Assembly (NCBI RefSeq): GCF_009664855.1
Contig: NZ_CP045928.1
Location: 434,001 to 498,000 of the forward strand
From: Flavobacterium sp. SLB02
Lineage (GTDB): Bacteria; Bacteroidota; Bacteroidia; Flavobacteriales; Flavobacteriaceae
Length of the DNA: 64,000 nucleotides
Direction: 5' to 3'
Every line of letters starts with the position of its first letter. Position 1 is the first letter of the stretch. Shown piece by piece: positions 43,906-51,970 of this stretch. The translations under genes were made by a program, and so were the position numbers. The notes under the pieces are model-generated. The model saw nothing but the letters and a program-made list of their open reading frames with translations, was not told the DNA's origin and searched no databases.

Positions 43906-43945
43906 GATAATTATATCTATTCAATCTCATGAAGCACCTTTAATC
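43882..43945 (+). terminator. Hairpin terminator with a competing upstream pairing, copy B
   Basis: AAGCACC-TTTAATCG-GGTGTTT terminator with a T-run. AAAGGTGC (from about 43881) can pair with GCACCTTT instead (8 bp), stronger than in copy A. It lies just before tRNA-Asn. Confidence 0.55.
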
Positions 43946-43975
43946 GGGTGTTTTTTTTATGCCCAAAAATAAAAT

Positions 43976-44048
43976 GATTTCGTAGCTCAATTGGCAGAGC
44001 GCTTGACTGTTAATCAATAGGTTGAAGGTTCGATTCCTTCCGAAATCG
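43976..44048 (+). tRNA. tRNA-Asn (GTT), atypical
   Basis: Acceptor GATTTCG/CGAAATC, D arm GCTC/GAGC, anticodon arm CTTGA-CTGTTAA-TCAAT (first pair mismatched), T arm GAAGG-TTCGATT-CCTTC, discriminator G, no encoded CCA. The fold is complete. Its body looks unlike the usual housekeeping tRNA-Asn of these bacteria as I remember it, and it stands in the RNA-repair island. Confidence 0.85.
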
Positions 44049-44068
44049 CACGTTCTCTAGAAGGAACT

Positions 44069-44141
44069 GGCTCATTGGGGGTACTGGCTAACCTTCCCGA
44101 CTGTCTCTCGGGAGAAACGGGTTCGACTCCCGTATGAGCCG
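44069..44141 (+). tRNA. tRNA-Asp-like (GTC), atypical
   Basis: Acceptor GGCTCAT/ATGAGCC, anticodon arm CCCGA-CTGTCTC-TCGGG, T arm ACGGG-TTCGACT-CCCGT, discriminator G, then a T-run. The D arm is weak (GGT/ACC, 3 bp) and the variable loop has 4 bases. No CCA. Confidence 0.7.
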
Positions 44142-44149
44142 CTTTTTTT

Positions 44150-44480
44150 AAGGTTCAAAGTTGCAGAGTAACAAAGTTTCAAAGGTTAAAAAAACTTAGA
44201 ATCTTAGTATCTCAGTATTCTCAGAAACTTAAAAAAAATAACTGGGAAGATAACGGTGGTTGTTTACCCGCCTTGGACGCGGGAGGTCGCAGGTTCGAAT
44301 CCTGTTTCTCAGACAATTTTTTAGGTGCAAAGTGACAAAGTGACAAAGGTTTTAAAACTTTGCGCCTCTGCGCCTTTGCGCGAGATTGATTAAGATAATC
44401 TTAAAGAAAAAATGCGAATGATTTTCGCGTAAAGTCGTGGAGTCGCAAAGAAAAAAAAATAAGCTTTGTGCCTTTGAGCC
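44150..44480. repeat. CGCAAAG-family repeats around the tRNA-Pro-like gene
   Basis: AAAGTTGCAGAGTAACAAAG, TTTGCGCCTCTGCGCCTTTG and AGTCGTGGAGTCGCAAAG pieces in both orientations. No protein gene. Confidence 0.5.
44242..44313 (+). tRNA. tRNA-Pro-like (TGG), degenerate
   Basis: Acceptor CTGGGAA/TTCTCAG (one G-T), anticodon arm CCCGC-CTTGGAC-GCGGG, T arm GCAGG-TTCGAAT-CCTGT, discriminator A. Position 8 is G rather than the near-invariant T, and the D stem has only three good pairs. It may be a tRNA remnant or mimic rather than a decoding tRNA. Confidence 0.6.
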
Positions 44481-44498
44481 TTCATGGCAATTTAAAAA

Positions 44499-44538
44499 TA
44501 CTGCGCAGAATAATTGCGCAGTACCATTTGAATATTTG
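44499..44538 (+). promoter_or_regulatory. Island promoter 3: box plus degenerate -7 element
   Basis: The box at 44499-44520 reads TACTGCGCA then GAATAATTGCGCA (its core ACTGCGCA..TGCGCAGT is a perfect palindrome). Ten bases later is AATATTTG (44531-44538). A start near 44543 would transcribe the permuted tRNA mimic and, with no terminator seen, the slipin and exonuclease genes. Confidence 0.6.
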
Positions 44539-44699
44539 CTCAGATAATAAAAACAAGTTCTTTTATAAATTGAAATACATCAAAGTGAAGGCTTTGATTA
44601 AAAATATCAAACAAGTCCTGTTGCGTGTTTCTGTATAGCACCATTGTAGGGAACTTTTCGCGAAAGCGTATTATGTTTTTCTATGCAACTTGATTTGGA

Positions 44700-44821
44700 G
44701 GTTTTGATGGTTTTCCAAAAAACGATCGCCAACTCTATGTGTTGTGGGTTCGAATCCCATTCGCAGCAATGCGATAGCTCAATCCGGTAGAGCAATAGAT
44801 TTTTTCGGGTCTCAAAAAACC
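44700..44821 (+). ncRNA. Circularly permuted tRNA mimic (YrlA-like topology)
   Basis: In order: outer strand GGTTTTGA, CC, AAAAAA (44717-44722), anticodon-stem strand TCTAT (44734-44738), variable GTGTT, T arm GTGGG-TTCGAAT-CCCAT (44744-44760), acceptor strand TCGCA, tetraloop GCAA (44766-44769), acceptor strand TGCGA, TA, D arm GCTC-AATCCGGTA-GAGC (44777-44793), anticodon-stem strand ATAGA (44795-44799), TTTTTT, C, GG and outer TCAAAAAACC. Every tRNA arm pairs, but 3' and 5' halves are swapped and joined by a GNRA loop at the acceptor end. YrlA-type bacterial Y RNAs have this layout. The outer helix may compete with a GGTCTC/GAGACC hairpin (44808-44836). Confidence 0.8.
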
Positions 44822-44836
44822 TGTTGAACAGAGACC

Positions 44837-45228
44837 ATCACTCTTTAAAAGATGACCATTGAAAAAAACTGATTTGTCTTTGTCAGTGAAACTAAGATTT
44901 TAACATCTGAAATTTCACACTCATGATAAAACCAGCGCGAAAAGTAATGTTTTTTGAAATACTCTTTTTCTTTTCGATTTGATTGTACAGATGATTTTAG
45001 GATCATCTATATAAGAAACAATCGCAAACAATTTGAGTAAACAGATCACAAACTGTTCGTCCATTTTTCTCTGAGGAGAAGGGCAATGAGGTTTTTTATA
45101 AATAAAGAGAAAAGAATATAGAATAAAGATAATAGAGTAAAGATAATAGAGTAAAGAATATATAAGAAAGATTTTCGTTGCTTTCAACTTGAAACAAAGA
45201 AAACCTGAAATTTTAAATAAAAAATAGA
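44837..45228. other. Leader region between the tRNA mimic and the slipin gene
   Basis: About 390 bases with no gene and no clear terminator. It holds a short tandem repeat (AAAGATAATAGAGT units, about 45123-45160). It could be the 5' leader of the slipin mRNA. Confidence 0.4.
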
Positions 45229-46326
45229 ATGATAAAGAGAATTAAAATCGAAGCGTACCAAGCGGGTTTGCTTTTCGAAAACAGAAAATTAGTTGCAGTG
45301 TTACAAGAAGGTTTGCACTGGACTTTTGGGAACAAGAGTGTGTTGATTTATGATATGAATGCAGCTTTTCAGGCTCCATTTGAGTTGAACATCTTATTGC
45401 AGAATAAAGATTTGGCTTCAATGCTGGAAGTGGTTGAGGTGGCCGATAATGAGATCGTATTGCAATTTGTAAACGGAAACTTTAAAGAGATTTTGATTCC
45501 TGGGAGATATGCTTTCTGGAAAGGAATTGTAAAAAATGAATTTACGAGAGCCGATTTATCTAAGATTGAAATCACAGAAAATATTAAAGTGAATCTATTG
45601 GAACATGCGAAAATGAGATACTTTACCAGAAAGTTTATCGTAGCAAGCAATGACAAAGCGTTGTTGTTTGTGAATGGAACTTTTGTAAAAGAATTGAAAT
45701 CAGGAACGCATTACTTTTGGAATAACGCGATTACAATCGAGGTTAAAACCGTTGATATCAGACAACAGCAAGTAGAAATTTCCGGTCAGGAATTATTGAC
45801 TAAGGACAAAGCAGGATTAAGAATCAACTTTTTTGTGAGATATCAGGTTGTAGATATTATGAAGGCTTTGCTAGACAATAAAGATTTTGAAAAACAATTG
45901 TATGTGGCAATGCAACTGGCTTTAAGAGCTTTTGTTGGCGGATTGACTTTAGATGAATTATTGGCCAGAAAAGATACAATTGCCGAAGCCATTTTAGGAG
46001 AAGTAACCACTAAAATAGAAGACTTAGGTTTAACGATTTTTGATGCCGGAATTCGTGACGTAATCTTGCCAGGAGATATGAAAGAGATCATGAATCAGGT
46101 TTTGGTTGCCGAGAAAAAAGCTCAGGCCAACAGTATCATGAGAAGAGAAGAAACTGCTGCAACAAGAAGTTTATTAAACACAGCAAAGCTGATGGAAGAA
46201 AACGAAATGTTGTGGAAATTGAAAGAGATGGAATACGTTGAAAAAATCGCTGATAAAATTGGAGAAATCACAATTTCAGGAGGTGGAAACGTCATTGGTC
46301 AATTAAAGGAAATCTTTGTGAAATAA
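45229..46326 (+). CDS. Slipin (SPFH/band-7) protein
   Basis: 365 residues. The SPFH domain spans about 100-280 (LLTKDKAGLRINFFVRYQVV and LALRAFVGGLTLDELLARKD), followed by a coiled-coil-like helix (LVAEKKAQANSIMRREETAA). There is no strong N-terminal membrane helix. The N-terminal 100 residues repeat a pattern (LLFENRKLVAVLQEGLHWTF against LLFVNGTFVKELKSGTHYFW), as in slipins of rtc loci. Slipins are known neighbours of RtcB/Ro genes, but their role in RNA repair is unclear. 22 bases before the exonuclease gene. Confidence 0.9.
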   Translation: MIKRIKIEAYQAGLLFENRKLVAVLQEGLHWTFGNKSVLIYDMNAAFQAPFELNILLQNKDLASMLEVVEVADNEIVLQFVNGNFKEILIPGRYAFWKGIVKNEFTRADLSKIEITENIKVNLLEHAKMRYFTRKFIVASNDKALLFVNGTFVKELKSGTHYFWNNAITIEVKTVDIRQQQVEISGQELLTKDKAGLRINFFVRYQVVDIMKALLDNKDFEKQLYVAMQLALRAFVGGLTLDELLARKDTIAEAILGEVTTKIEDLGLTIFDAGIRDVILPGDMKEIMNQVLVAEKKAQANSIMRREETAATRSLLNTAKLMEENEMLWKLKEMEYVEKIADKIGEITISGGGNVIGQLKEIFVK

Positions 46327-46348
46327 AAATAAATTAAAAATTAGAAAA

Positions 46349-46894
46349 ATGAAAACTACAGATAAAATTATTATTATCGATTTAGAAGCCACTTGTTGGC
46401 AGAGCGCAGTTCCTGAAGGTCAGGAGAATGAAATTATCGAAATTGGCTTAGCGGTTTTAGATTTGCAAACGAGTGAAATTACGCAGAATCAGGGTATCTT
46501 AATAAAACCCCAGCGTTCAAGCGTGAGTCCCTTTTGTACAGAACTAACAACTATTACCCAAGATTTACTCGATAAAAACGGAGTAACTTTTGAGCAAGCC
46601 ATCGAAAAGCTGGTAGACGAATATCAGCCTGATTTATATACCTGGGCGAGTTACGGTCAGTACGATATAAATATGATTCGAAAACAATGCAGCTCGTTTG
46701 GTATTGCTTATCCAATGGGGGATCAGCATATTAATGTGAAAACACTTATTGCAGAAAAATTAGATTTACAAAAACCAACCGGAATGAATGGTGCTTTGCA
46801 TCTTTTAAATATTCCGCTGGAAGGAACGCATCACCGCGGAATTGATGATGCAAAGAATATCGCAAAAATCCTGAATTGGTGTTTGCGCAATTAA
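46349..46894 (+). CDS. DEDDh 3'-5' exonuclease (ERI-1/KapD-like)
   Basis: 181 residues, one exonuclease domain. Catalytic residues: Asp11 and Glu13 in IIIIDLEATCW, Asp in WASYGQYDINMIRKQC, and His plus Asp in EGTHHRGIDDAKNIAKIL. The cysteine after the first motif (DLEATCW) is typical of the ERI-1/KapD branch that trims structured RNA 3' ends. Co-transcribed with slipin. It would fit 3'-end processing of the island RNAs or damaged tRNA (inference). Confidence 0.88.
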   Translation: MKTTDKIIIIDLEATCWQSAVPEGQENEIIEIGLAVLDLQTSEITQNQGILIKPQRSSVSPFCTELTTITQDLLDKNGVTFEQAIEKLVDEYQPDLYTWASYGQYDINMIRKQCSSFGIAYPMGDQHINVKTLIAEKLDLQKPTGMNGALHLLNIPLEGTHHRGIDDAKNIAKILNWCLRN

Positions 46895-46924
46895 AAACGG
46901 CTGCCTTTTTAGGACAGCCGTTTT
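46894..46924. terminator. Terminator at the end of the RNA-repair island
   Basis: Arms AAAACGGCTG and CAGCCGTTTT. It sits between convergent genes. Confidence 0.8.
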
Positions 46925-46946
46925 CGTTTGGTTATATTATTTTGAT

Positions 46947-48725
46947 TTAATTTTGACCATATATTTTAGCGTAAAGATCTTTATAAATTTCTTTGATGAT
47001 TTTACGTTTTAGTTTTAGAGTTGGAGTCAGTTGTCCGCCATCGATAGACCAGACATCTGGAGTAAGCTCAAAACGTTTGATTTTTTCCCAGTGACCAAAT
47101 TTCTCATTAATTTTTTCTACTTCTTCATCAATACGTTTGATTACATCGGCATTTTCGCTGATAGAGGCATCTGTACTTCCTAAAGTTACTTTATGCAGTT
47201 TTGCCCATTCTTTTACAAATTCAAAATTAGGCTGAATAAAAGCAGCAGGCATTTTTTCTCCATCACCAATTACCATGATTTGCTCAATAAAACGAGATTG
47301 TTTCATGGCATTTTCAATCAATTGAGGAGCAATATATTTTCCGCCCGAAGTTTTGAACATTTCTTTTTTACGGTCTGTAATTTTAAGGAAACCTTCGCTG
47401 TCAATTTCACCAATATCTCCTGTATGAAAATATCCGTCCTGCAGAGCTTCGGCAGTTTTTTCAGGGTCTTTAAAATAACCTAACATTACGTTTGGTCCTT
47501 TGCAAAGAATTTCTCCATCCTGAGCAATTTTTACTTCAACGTTACGAATTACTTTACCAACAGTTCCAATCTTGAAACCTCTGTTTCTTTGATCATTTAC
47601 AGCAATTACCGGAGAAGTTTCAGATAAACCGTAACCTTCCATTACCGGAATTTCGGCAGCAGCAAAAACTCTTGTCAAACGAGGTTGTAAGGCAGCACTT
47701 CCGGAAACCATTAATTCCAGATTTCCTCCCAAACCTTCTTTCCATTTACTGAAAATAAGTTTTCTGGCGATTTTTAACTGAAATTCATACCAAAAACCAT
47801 TGGCACCGTATGGCTCGTATTTTAAACCTAAATCGATAGCCCAGAAAAATAATTTTTTCTTGATACCGGTTAATTCACCGCCTTTTGCATAAATTTTATC
47901 GTAAACTTTCTCTAAAAGTCTTGGTACAGCTGTAATAACTGTAGGACGAACTTCTTTTAAGTTATCACTGATTTTATCAATCGATTCTCCAAAATAAACA
48001 GAAACCCCATAAAACTGATAGATGTACAAAATCATCCTTTCAAAAATATGGCAAATAGGCAAGAAGCTCAATGCAGTACTTTTTCCCGGATCAAACGGAA
48101 TTCTTGGGGCACTGTCTAAAACATTCGACACAATATTTTGGTGCGAAAGCATCACCCCTTTAGGTCTTCCTGTTGTTCCAGAGGTATAAATAATGGTAGC
48201 CAAATCATCTGTCTTGATACTGTCTTTTCTGGCTTCGACTTCGTTTTGATTGCTCTCATCTTCACCCAGTGCCAATAGCTCAGTCCAGTGTTTGCATCCC
48301 GCAATTTCATTAAACGAGTAAACCTCTTTTAATGTTGGTACATTCGATTTTATCGCATTTACTTTGTCAAGTACTTCCTGATCAGATACAAAACAGTAAA
48401 TACTTCCGCTGTGGTTTAATATATATTCGTAATCCTCTTCGGCAATAGTGGGGTAAATAGGAACGTTTTGCGCACCGGTTTGCAAAATACCAATATCCAT
48501 GATATTCCATTCGGTACGATTGTTAGAAGTGATTAAAGCAATTTTATCATCTTTCTGAACGCCTATACGTAATAATGCTCTCGAAACAGCATTTGCTTTT
48601 GCAATATATTCCTGGCTAGATGTTTTTTCCCAGACTCCATTTTTTTTGGTTGCTAAGGCAACTGGAAGGTTGTAAGTTTCTTGTTGATAATAGGGAAAAT
48701 CAAAAAGGCGTGTGATTGAAACCAT
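46947..48725 (-). CDS. Long-chain acyl-CoA synthetase
   Basis: 592 residues of the AMP-forming ANL superfamily. The P-loop-like motif is IIYTSGTTGRPKGVMLSHQN (about 190), with VMEGYGLSETSPVIA, GDIGEIDSEGFLKITDRKKE and KTSGGKYIAPQ. It activates fatty acids to acyl-CoA with ATP, feeding the beta-oxidation enzymes at 21-27 kb or lipid synthesis. The eukaryote-like ACSL/FadD15 branch is usual in Bacteroidota. Monocistronic. Confidence 0.92.
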   Translation of the reverse strand: MVSITRLFDFPYYQQETYNLPVALATKKNGVWEKTSSQEYIAKANAVSRALLRIGVQKDDKIALITSNNRTEWNIMDIGILQTGAQNVPIYPTIAEEDYEYILNHSGSIYCFVSDQEVLDKVNAIKSNVPTLKEVYSFNEIAGCKHWTELLALGEDESNQNEVEARKDSIKTDDLATIIYTSGTTGRPKGVMLSHQNIVSNVLDSAPRIPFDPGKSTALSFLPICHIFERMILYIYQFYGVSVYFGESIDKISDNLKEVRPTVITAVPRLLEKVYDKIYAKGGELTGIKKKLFFWAIDLGLKYEPYGANGFWYEFQLKIARKLIFSKWKEGLGGNLELMVSGSAALQPRLTRVFAAAEIPVMEGYGLSETSPVIAVNDQRNRGFKIGTVGKVIRNVEVKIAQDGEILCKGPNVMLGYFKDPEKTAEALQDGYFHTGDIGEIDSEGFLKITDRKKEMFKTSGGKYIAPQLIENAMKQSRFIEQIMVIGDGEKMPAAFIQPNFEFVKEWAKLHKVTLGSTDASISENADVIKRIDEEVEKINEKFGHWEKIKRFELTPDVWSIDGGQLTPTLKLKRKIIKEIYKDLYAKIYGQN

Positions 48726-48903
48726 GTTTAATATATTGAATTTTACCGCAAATTAAATAAAATTTAGGTATGATTTTTAATTTTATAAAATTTTATGGGA
48801 AAAATTATAGGTATAATAGAAAATCTACGAAAACGTTTTCTTTTTTGTAGTAATTTTTTGAAATAACGAGAAATGTTTATTTCAGGGGCTAAATTTGATG
48901 AAA

Positions 48904-49335
48904 TTACTGAACGTTATAATCCACATATTCTTTTACTCTTTCGCCCATTAAAAACATTTTTTTCTTGGCAAAATGAATAGAAAATTGAGAATATATCCAG
49001 GCATCACTATCATTTGTTCTGTACCAAAACGTATAGGATGCACTATTGAAACCTTCTTTAAAAACAGGAATTCCTTCATCTGTACATTCGATTCCCCAGT
49101 TGATTTTACTTTTGCTCAAATCATCGGCCTGGATAAATCCGGTACCGTCAGGATTTAAAACCGTACTAGGCGCTTTTTGTCCTGTAGGGATATAAGTTCC
49201 GGGAACAGGATAACCAATTGTAGTAGTGATATAATGATCACGACCGTTGTAGGTAATTTGATCTACATGAACCTGAGCATGAGATGGTGCAGCAACAAAA
49301 AATAACGTAATAAGTAATAAATGTAAAGATTTCAT
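48904..49335 (-). CDS. Exported protein of unknown function
   Basis: 143 residues from MKSLHLLLITLFFVAAPSHA, a clear signal peptide. The open frame upstream to 49407 is less likely. The mature part is beta-rich with FWYRTNDSDAWIYSQFSIHF. I do not recognise a family. Monocistronic. Confidence 0.65.
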   Translation of the reverse strand: MKSLHLLLITLFFVAAPSHAQVHVDQITYNGRDHYITTTIGYPVPGTYIPTGQKAPSTVLNPDGTGFIQADDLSKSKINWGIECTDEGIPVFKEGFNSASYTFWYRTNDSDAWIYSQFSIHFAKKKMFLMGERVKEYVDYNVQ

Positions 49336-49478
49336 TCTATGTAGGTTTAATTGTTTTTGGATGCAAAAAAAATCAGTGACATAATTTTTTTGGCGAATAT
49401 ACTTCAAATTTTTATAGAAAAATGAATCCCAATTACAAGAATGAATTTATTTTTTAACATTTTATTGCTGCTGAAATA

Positions 49479-51881
49479 TTACTCTGTCGAAAACTGATTT
49501 TCCAGTAGCTTTTCTTTAAAATCAGATTTAAAACTATAGGCAAAAGTCAGCATCAAAGCACGCGTATCTGATTTTGAGGTTCGATTATTACTAAAAAGCA
49601 AAGTGTTGTTTTTATAGCCACTTTCTAAGGTGTTAAACATATCTGTAACCACCAAGCCTAAACGGGCATTTCCTTTACTCAACTTTTGCTGAAAACCCAT
49701 ATCGAGATTATATACAGGAATTCTTTTTCCCTGAGCCGTTGCTAAGGAAGAATTGTAATTGCCAATTATTTGTAGTTTTCCGCCTTTCCAGGGAAGAAAA
49801 TTATTGATGATTTTGCCATACCAGCTAAAAGCACTATTCACCACATCCTGAGCCAAATTTGACGCATTGATTTTTTGCTCAAAAGCAGTAACGCTGATGT
49901 TGGCGTCATAAAAGCCAATTGGTTTTAGACTAAAAATAGTTTCTAAACCATAAGTTATGGTACTTCCTATATTTCGTGGTTGCAAAAGAATCACACCATT
50001 GTCTTGTAATTCTGCATATTGTCTTATAGCGTCAGTTGCATTTCTGTAAAAGGCATTGGTCGAAAACGAATATTTAGACCATTCTTTATTATAACTCATT
50101 TCGGCAATATGAGTGATTTCAGGTTTCAAATACGGATTTCCGCTATGAGGATTCAAAGCATCAGTAATATCTACAAAAGGGTTTAAGTCATCTAAATCCG
50201 GACGATTGATACGTTTGCTATATCCAATTTTTACAAATTCGTCTGAAGCTAAATTCATTTGCAATGATGCCGAAGGAAAGAATTTTAAATAATCATTGCT
50301 AAAGTGATCGCTATTATTTTTTGTGGCTCCAGTGTTAGAAGCATTTTCGGCGCGTAACCCTAGATTGTATTTCCATTTTGGATTTTCTTTATCACCTATA
50401 AATGAATTTAGCACACCGTAAACAGCATTTATTTGTTCATTAAATTTAAAGGAATTGCTAGCCAGAGGATTTACTACATATTGATCATTCGTTTTATCTG
50501 CACTTTGAAAATCAGAATTAAAAAATCGGAATGTTCCTTTGTAACCCGTTTCTATAATGGACTTTTCAGCAACCGGAATTGCATAGTTTACAATGGCATT
50601 CGAGATATTTTCATGCTCATAATTGTGTGTTCTTTGTAAAAAAGCATCGGCAATTTGCGCATTGTATTGATCGTAATTATTAGTATCAATATCGGTGTTT
50701 TCTCTATGTTTATTAAAAGAAGAAGTAATGCTTGCATTCAGGCTTTTTTGATCGTCATCAAATTTTCGACCATAACTAAAAGCCACTTCACTCACTTTTG
50801 AGCGTTCTAGTTCTAATGAATGCCTGATATTATTAGAGAAAAACTGATTGGCACTTGTATTGACCTGAGTATGCAAAGTTTCATCATTATCCTGACTTTC
50901 CATATTTCCTAAAGCTTCAAACGAAAAACTGTTCCTGTCATTAGGAGAAAAATCAACATTTAGTTTTAAATTTTGCAATCCTTCGGTTCGTTTGTCATTT
51001 CTATTTTGATTGATAAAATATTCATTATCAATAAGATTATTGGTTCTTTCGGCTTTTATTTTTTTGGTTCTGCCGGCAAAACGATTGTCATAACCCAAAC
51101 CAAAATTCCATTTTTCTAATTTCTGATTCATAATTACAGAACTGTTTAATCTTCCTTTTGCACCAAATCCGCTGCCTAAAACTACTGCGCCATTAATCCC
51201 GCTTTGATTGTTTTTTTTGAGTTTAATGTTGATAATACCACTTTCTGCATTGGCATCATATTTAGCCGTAGGATTGCTAATAACTTCAATATTTTCAATA
51301 CTACTGGCAGCAATTTGGTCCATATTTGTAATGGCCGAGTTTTTTCCGTTAATTAAAATCATTGGAGATTTTCCTCTCAGCGTTATTCCTCCGTCAGCAT
51401 CAACGGCAACAGTTGGCATATTTTTTAGCATATCCGTAGCCGTTCCTCCGGATTGCGAAATATTCGAAAACGCATTAAAAATAAAGCCTTCGTCTGTTTT
51501 CTGAATTTGTTTTTTCTGTGAATTCACCACAACAGCATTCAGTAAATTAGTATCACTTTCTAAAGTTATAGTTCCCATAGAAATAGGAGAGCCTGTAAAA
51601 TTTATTTTTTGTTTAACAGTTTTAAAACCTATTAATTTAAATTGTAATTGATAATCGCCTGAAGGAATATTTTCTAAAGAAAAATTTCCAGCGATATCTG
51701 TTAAGGCATAATTGGCTACTTTGGTAGAATCGATTGTGTTTTTTAAAATAACATCGACAAATTCTATAGCTAGTTTCCCGTCAGAAACAGTTCCTTTTAT
51801 AGAAGCGTTTTGACCAAATGAAAATTGACTTAATGTAAATAAGAAAATTAAAAGCGATAGAGTTTGTCTGCATTTTTTCAT
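49479..51881 (-). CDS. TonB-dependent-receptor-like outer membrane protein
   Basis: 800 residues. Signal peptide, then a carboxypeptidase-regulatory-like beta-sandwich (about 25-105, ASIKGTVSDGKLAIEFVDVI), a plug domain (about 115-215, GGTATDMLKNMPTVAVDADG, ITLRGKSPMILINGK), and a C-terminal barrel of the OMP_b-brl_3 type (YSKRINRPDLDDLNPFVDIT). There is no partner SusD gene nearby, so it is more likely an iron, peptide or other uptake porin-like protein than a glycan system. Substrate unknown. Confidence 0.87.
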   Translation of the reverse strand: MKKCRQTLSLLIFLFTLSQFSFGQNASIKGTVSDGKLAIEFVDVILKNTIDSTKVANYALTDIAGNFSLENIPSGDYQLQFKLIGFKTVKQKINFTGSPISMGTITLESDTNLLNAVVVNSQKKQIQKTDEGFIFNAFSNISQSGGTATDMLKNMPTVAVDADGGITLRGKSPMILINGKNSAITNMDQIAASSIENIEVISNPTAKYDANAESGIINIKLKKNNQSGINGAVVLGSGFGAKGRLNSSVIMNQKLEKWNFGLGYDNRFAGRTKKIKAERTNNLIDNEYFINQNRNDKRTEGLQNLKLNVDFSPNDRNSFSFEALGNMESQDNDETLHTQVNTSANQFFSNNIRHSLELERSKVSEVAFSYGRKFDDDQKSLNASITSSFNKHRENTDIDTNNYDQYNAQIADAFLQRTHNYEHENISNAIVNYAIPVAEKSIIETGYKGTFRFFNSDFQSADKTNDQYVVNPLASNSFKFNEQINAVYGVLNSFIGDKENPKWKYNLGLRAENASNTGATKNNSDHFSNDYLKFFPSASLQMNLASDEFVKIGYSKRINRPDLDDLNPFVDITDALNPHSGNPYLKPEITHIAEMSYNKEWSKYSFSTNAFYRNATDAIRQYAELQDNGVILLQPRNIGSTITYGLETIFSLKPIGFYDANISVTAFEQKINASNLAQDVVNSAFSWYGKIINNFLPWKGGKLQIIGNYNSSLATAQGKRIPVYNLDMGFQQKLSKGNARLGLVVTDMFNTLESGYKNNTLLFSNNRTSKSDTRALMLTFAYSFKSDFKEKLLENQFSTE

Positions 51882-51970
51882 GAGACAAAGATATTTATCG
51901 CATTAAATACAGCTTCTTAAAGTGCCTTAAGATATCATTAAATTAGGCTTAGAGTAGTTTAAGTAAAAGC

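Larger units (their letters stand above)
43238..43945 (+). repeat. Duplicated block, copy B
   Basis: Second copy of the block at 41525-42257, about 1.71 kb downstream in direct orientation, with the frameshifted gene between them. It is followed directly by the tRNA trio. It contains an ACAACAACA triplet run at about 43761-43779 that copy A lacks. Confidence 0.85.

Noticed and set aside
44607..44795. 62-residue minus-strand ORF
   Set aside because: It is translation antisense to the tRNA mimic (SHCCEWDSNPQH is the usual false peptide of tRNA-like DNA).
44808..44836. GGTCTC/GAGACC hairpin as a terminator of the tRNA mimic
   Set aside because: No T-run follows it, so I treat it only as an alternative fold.
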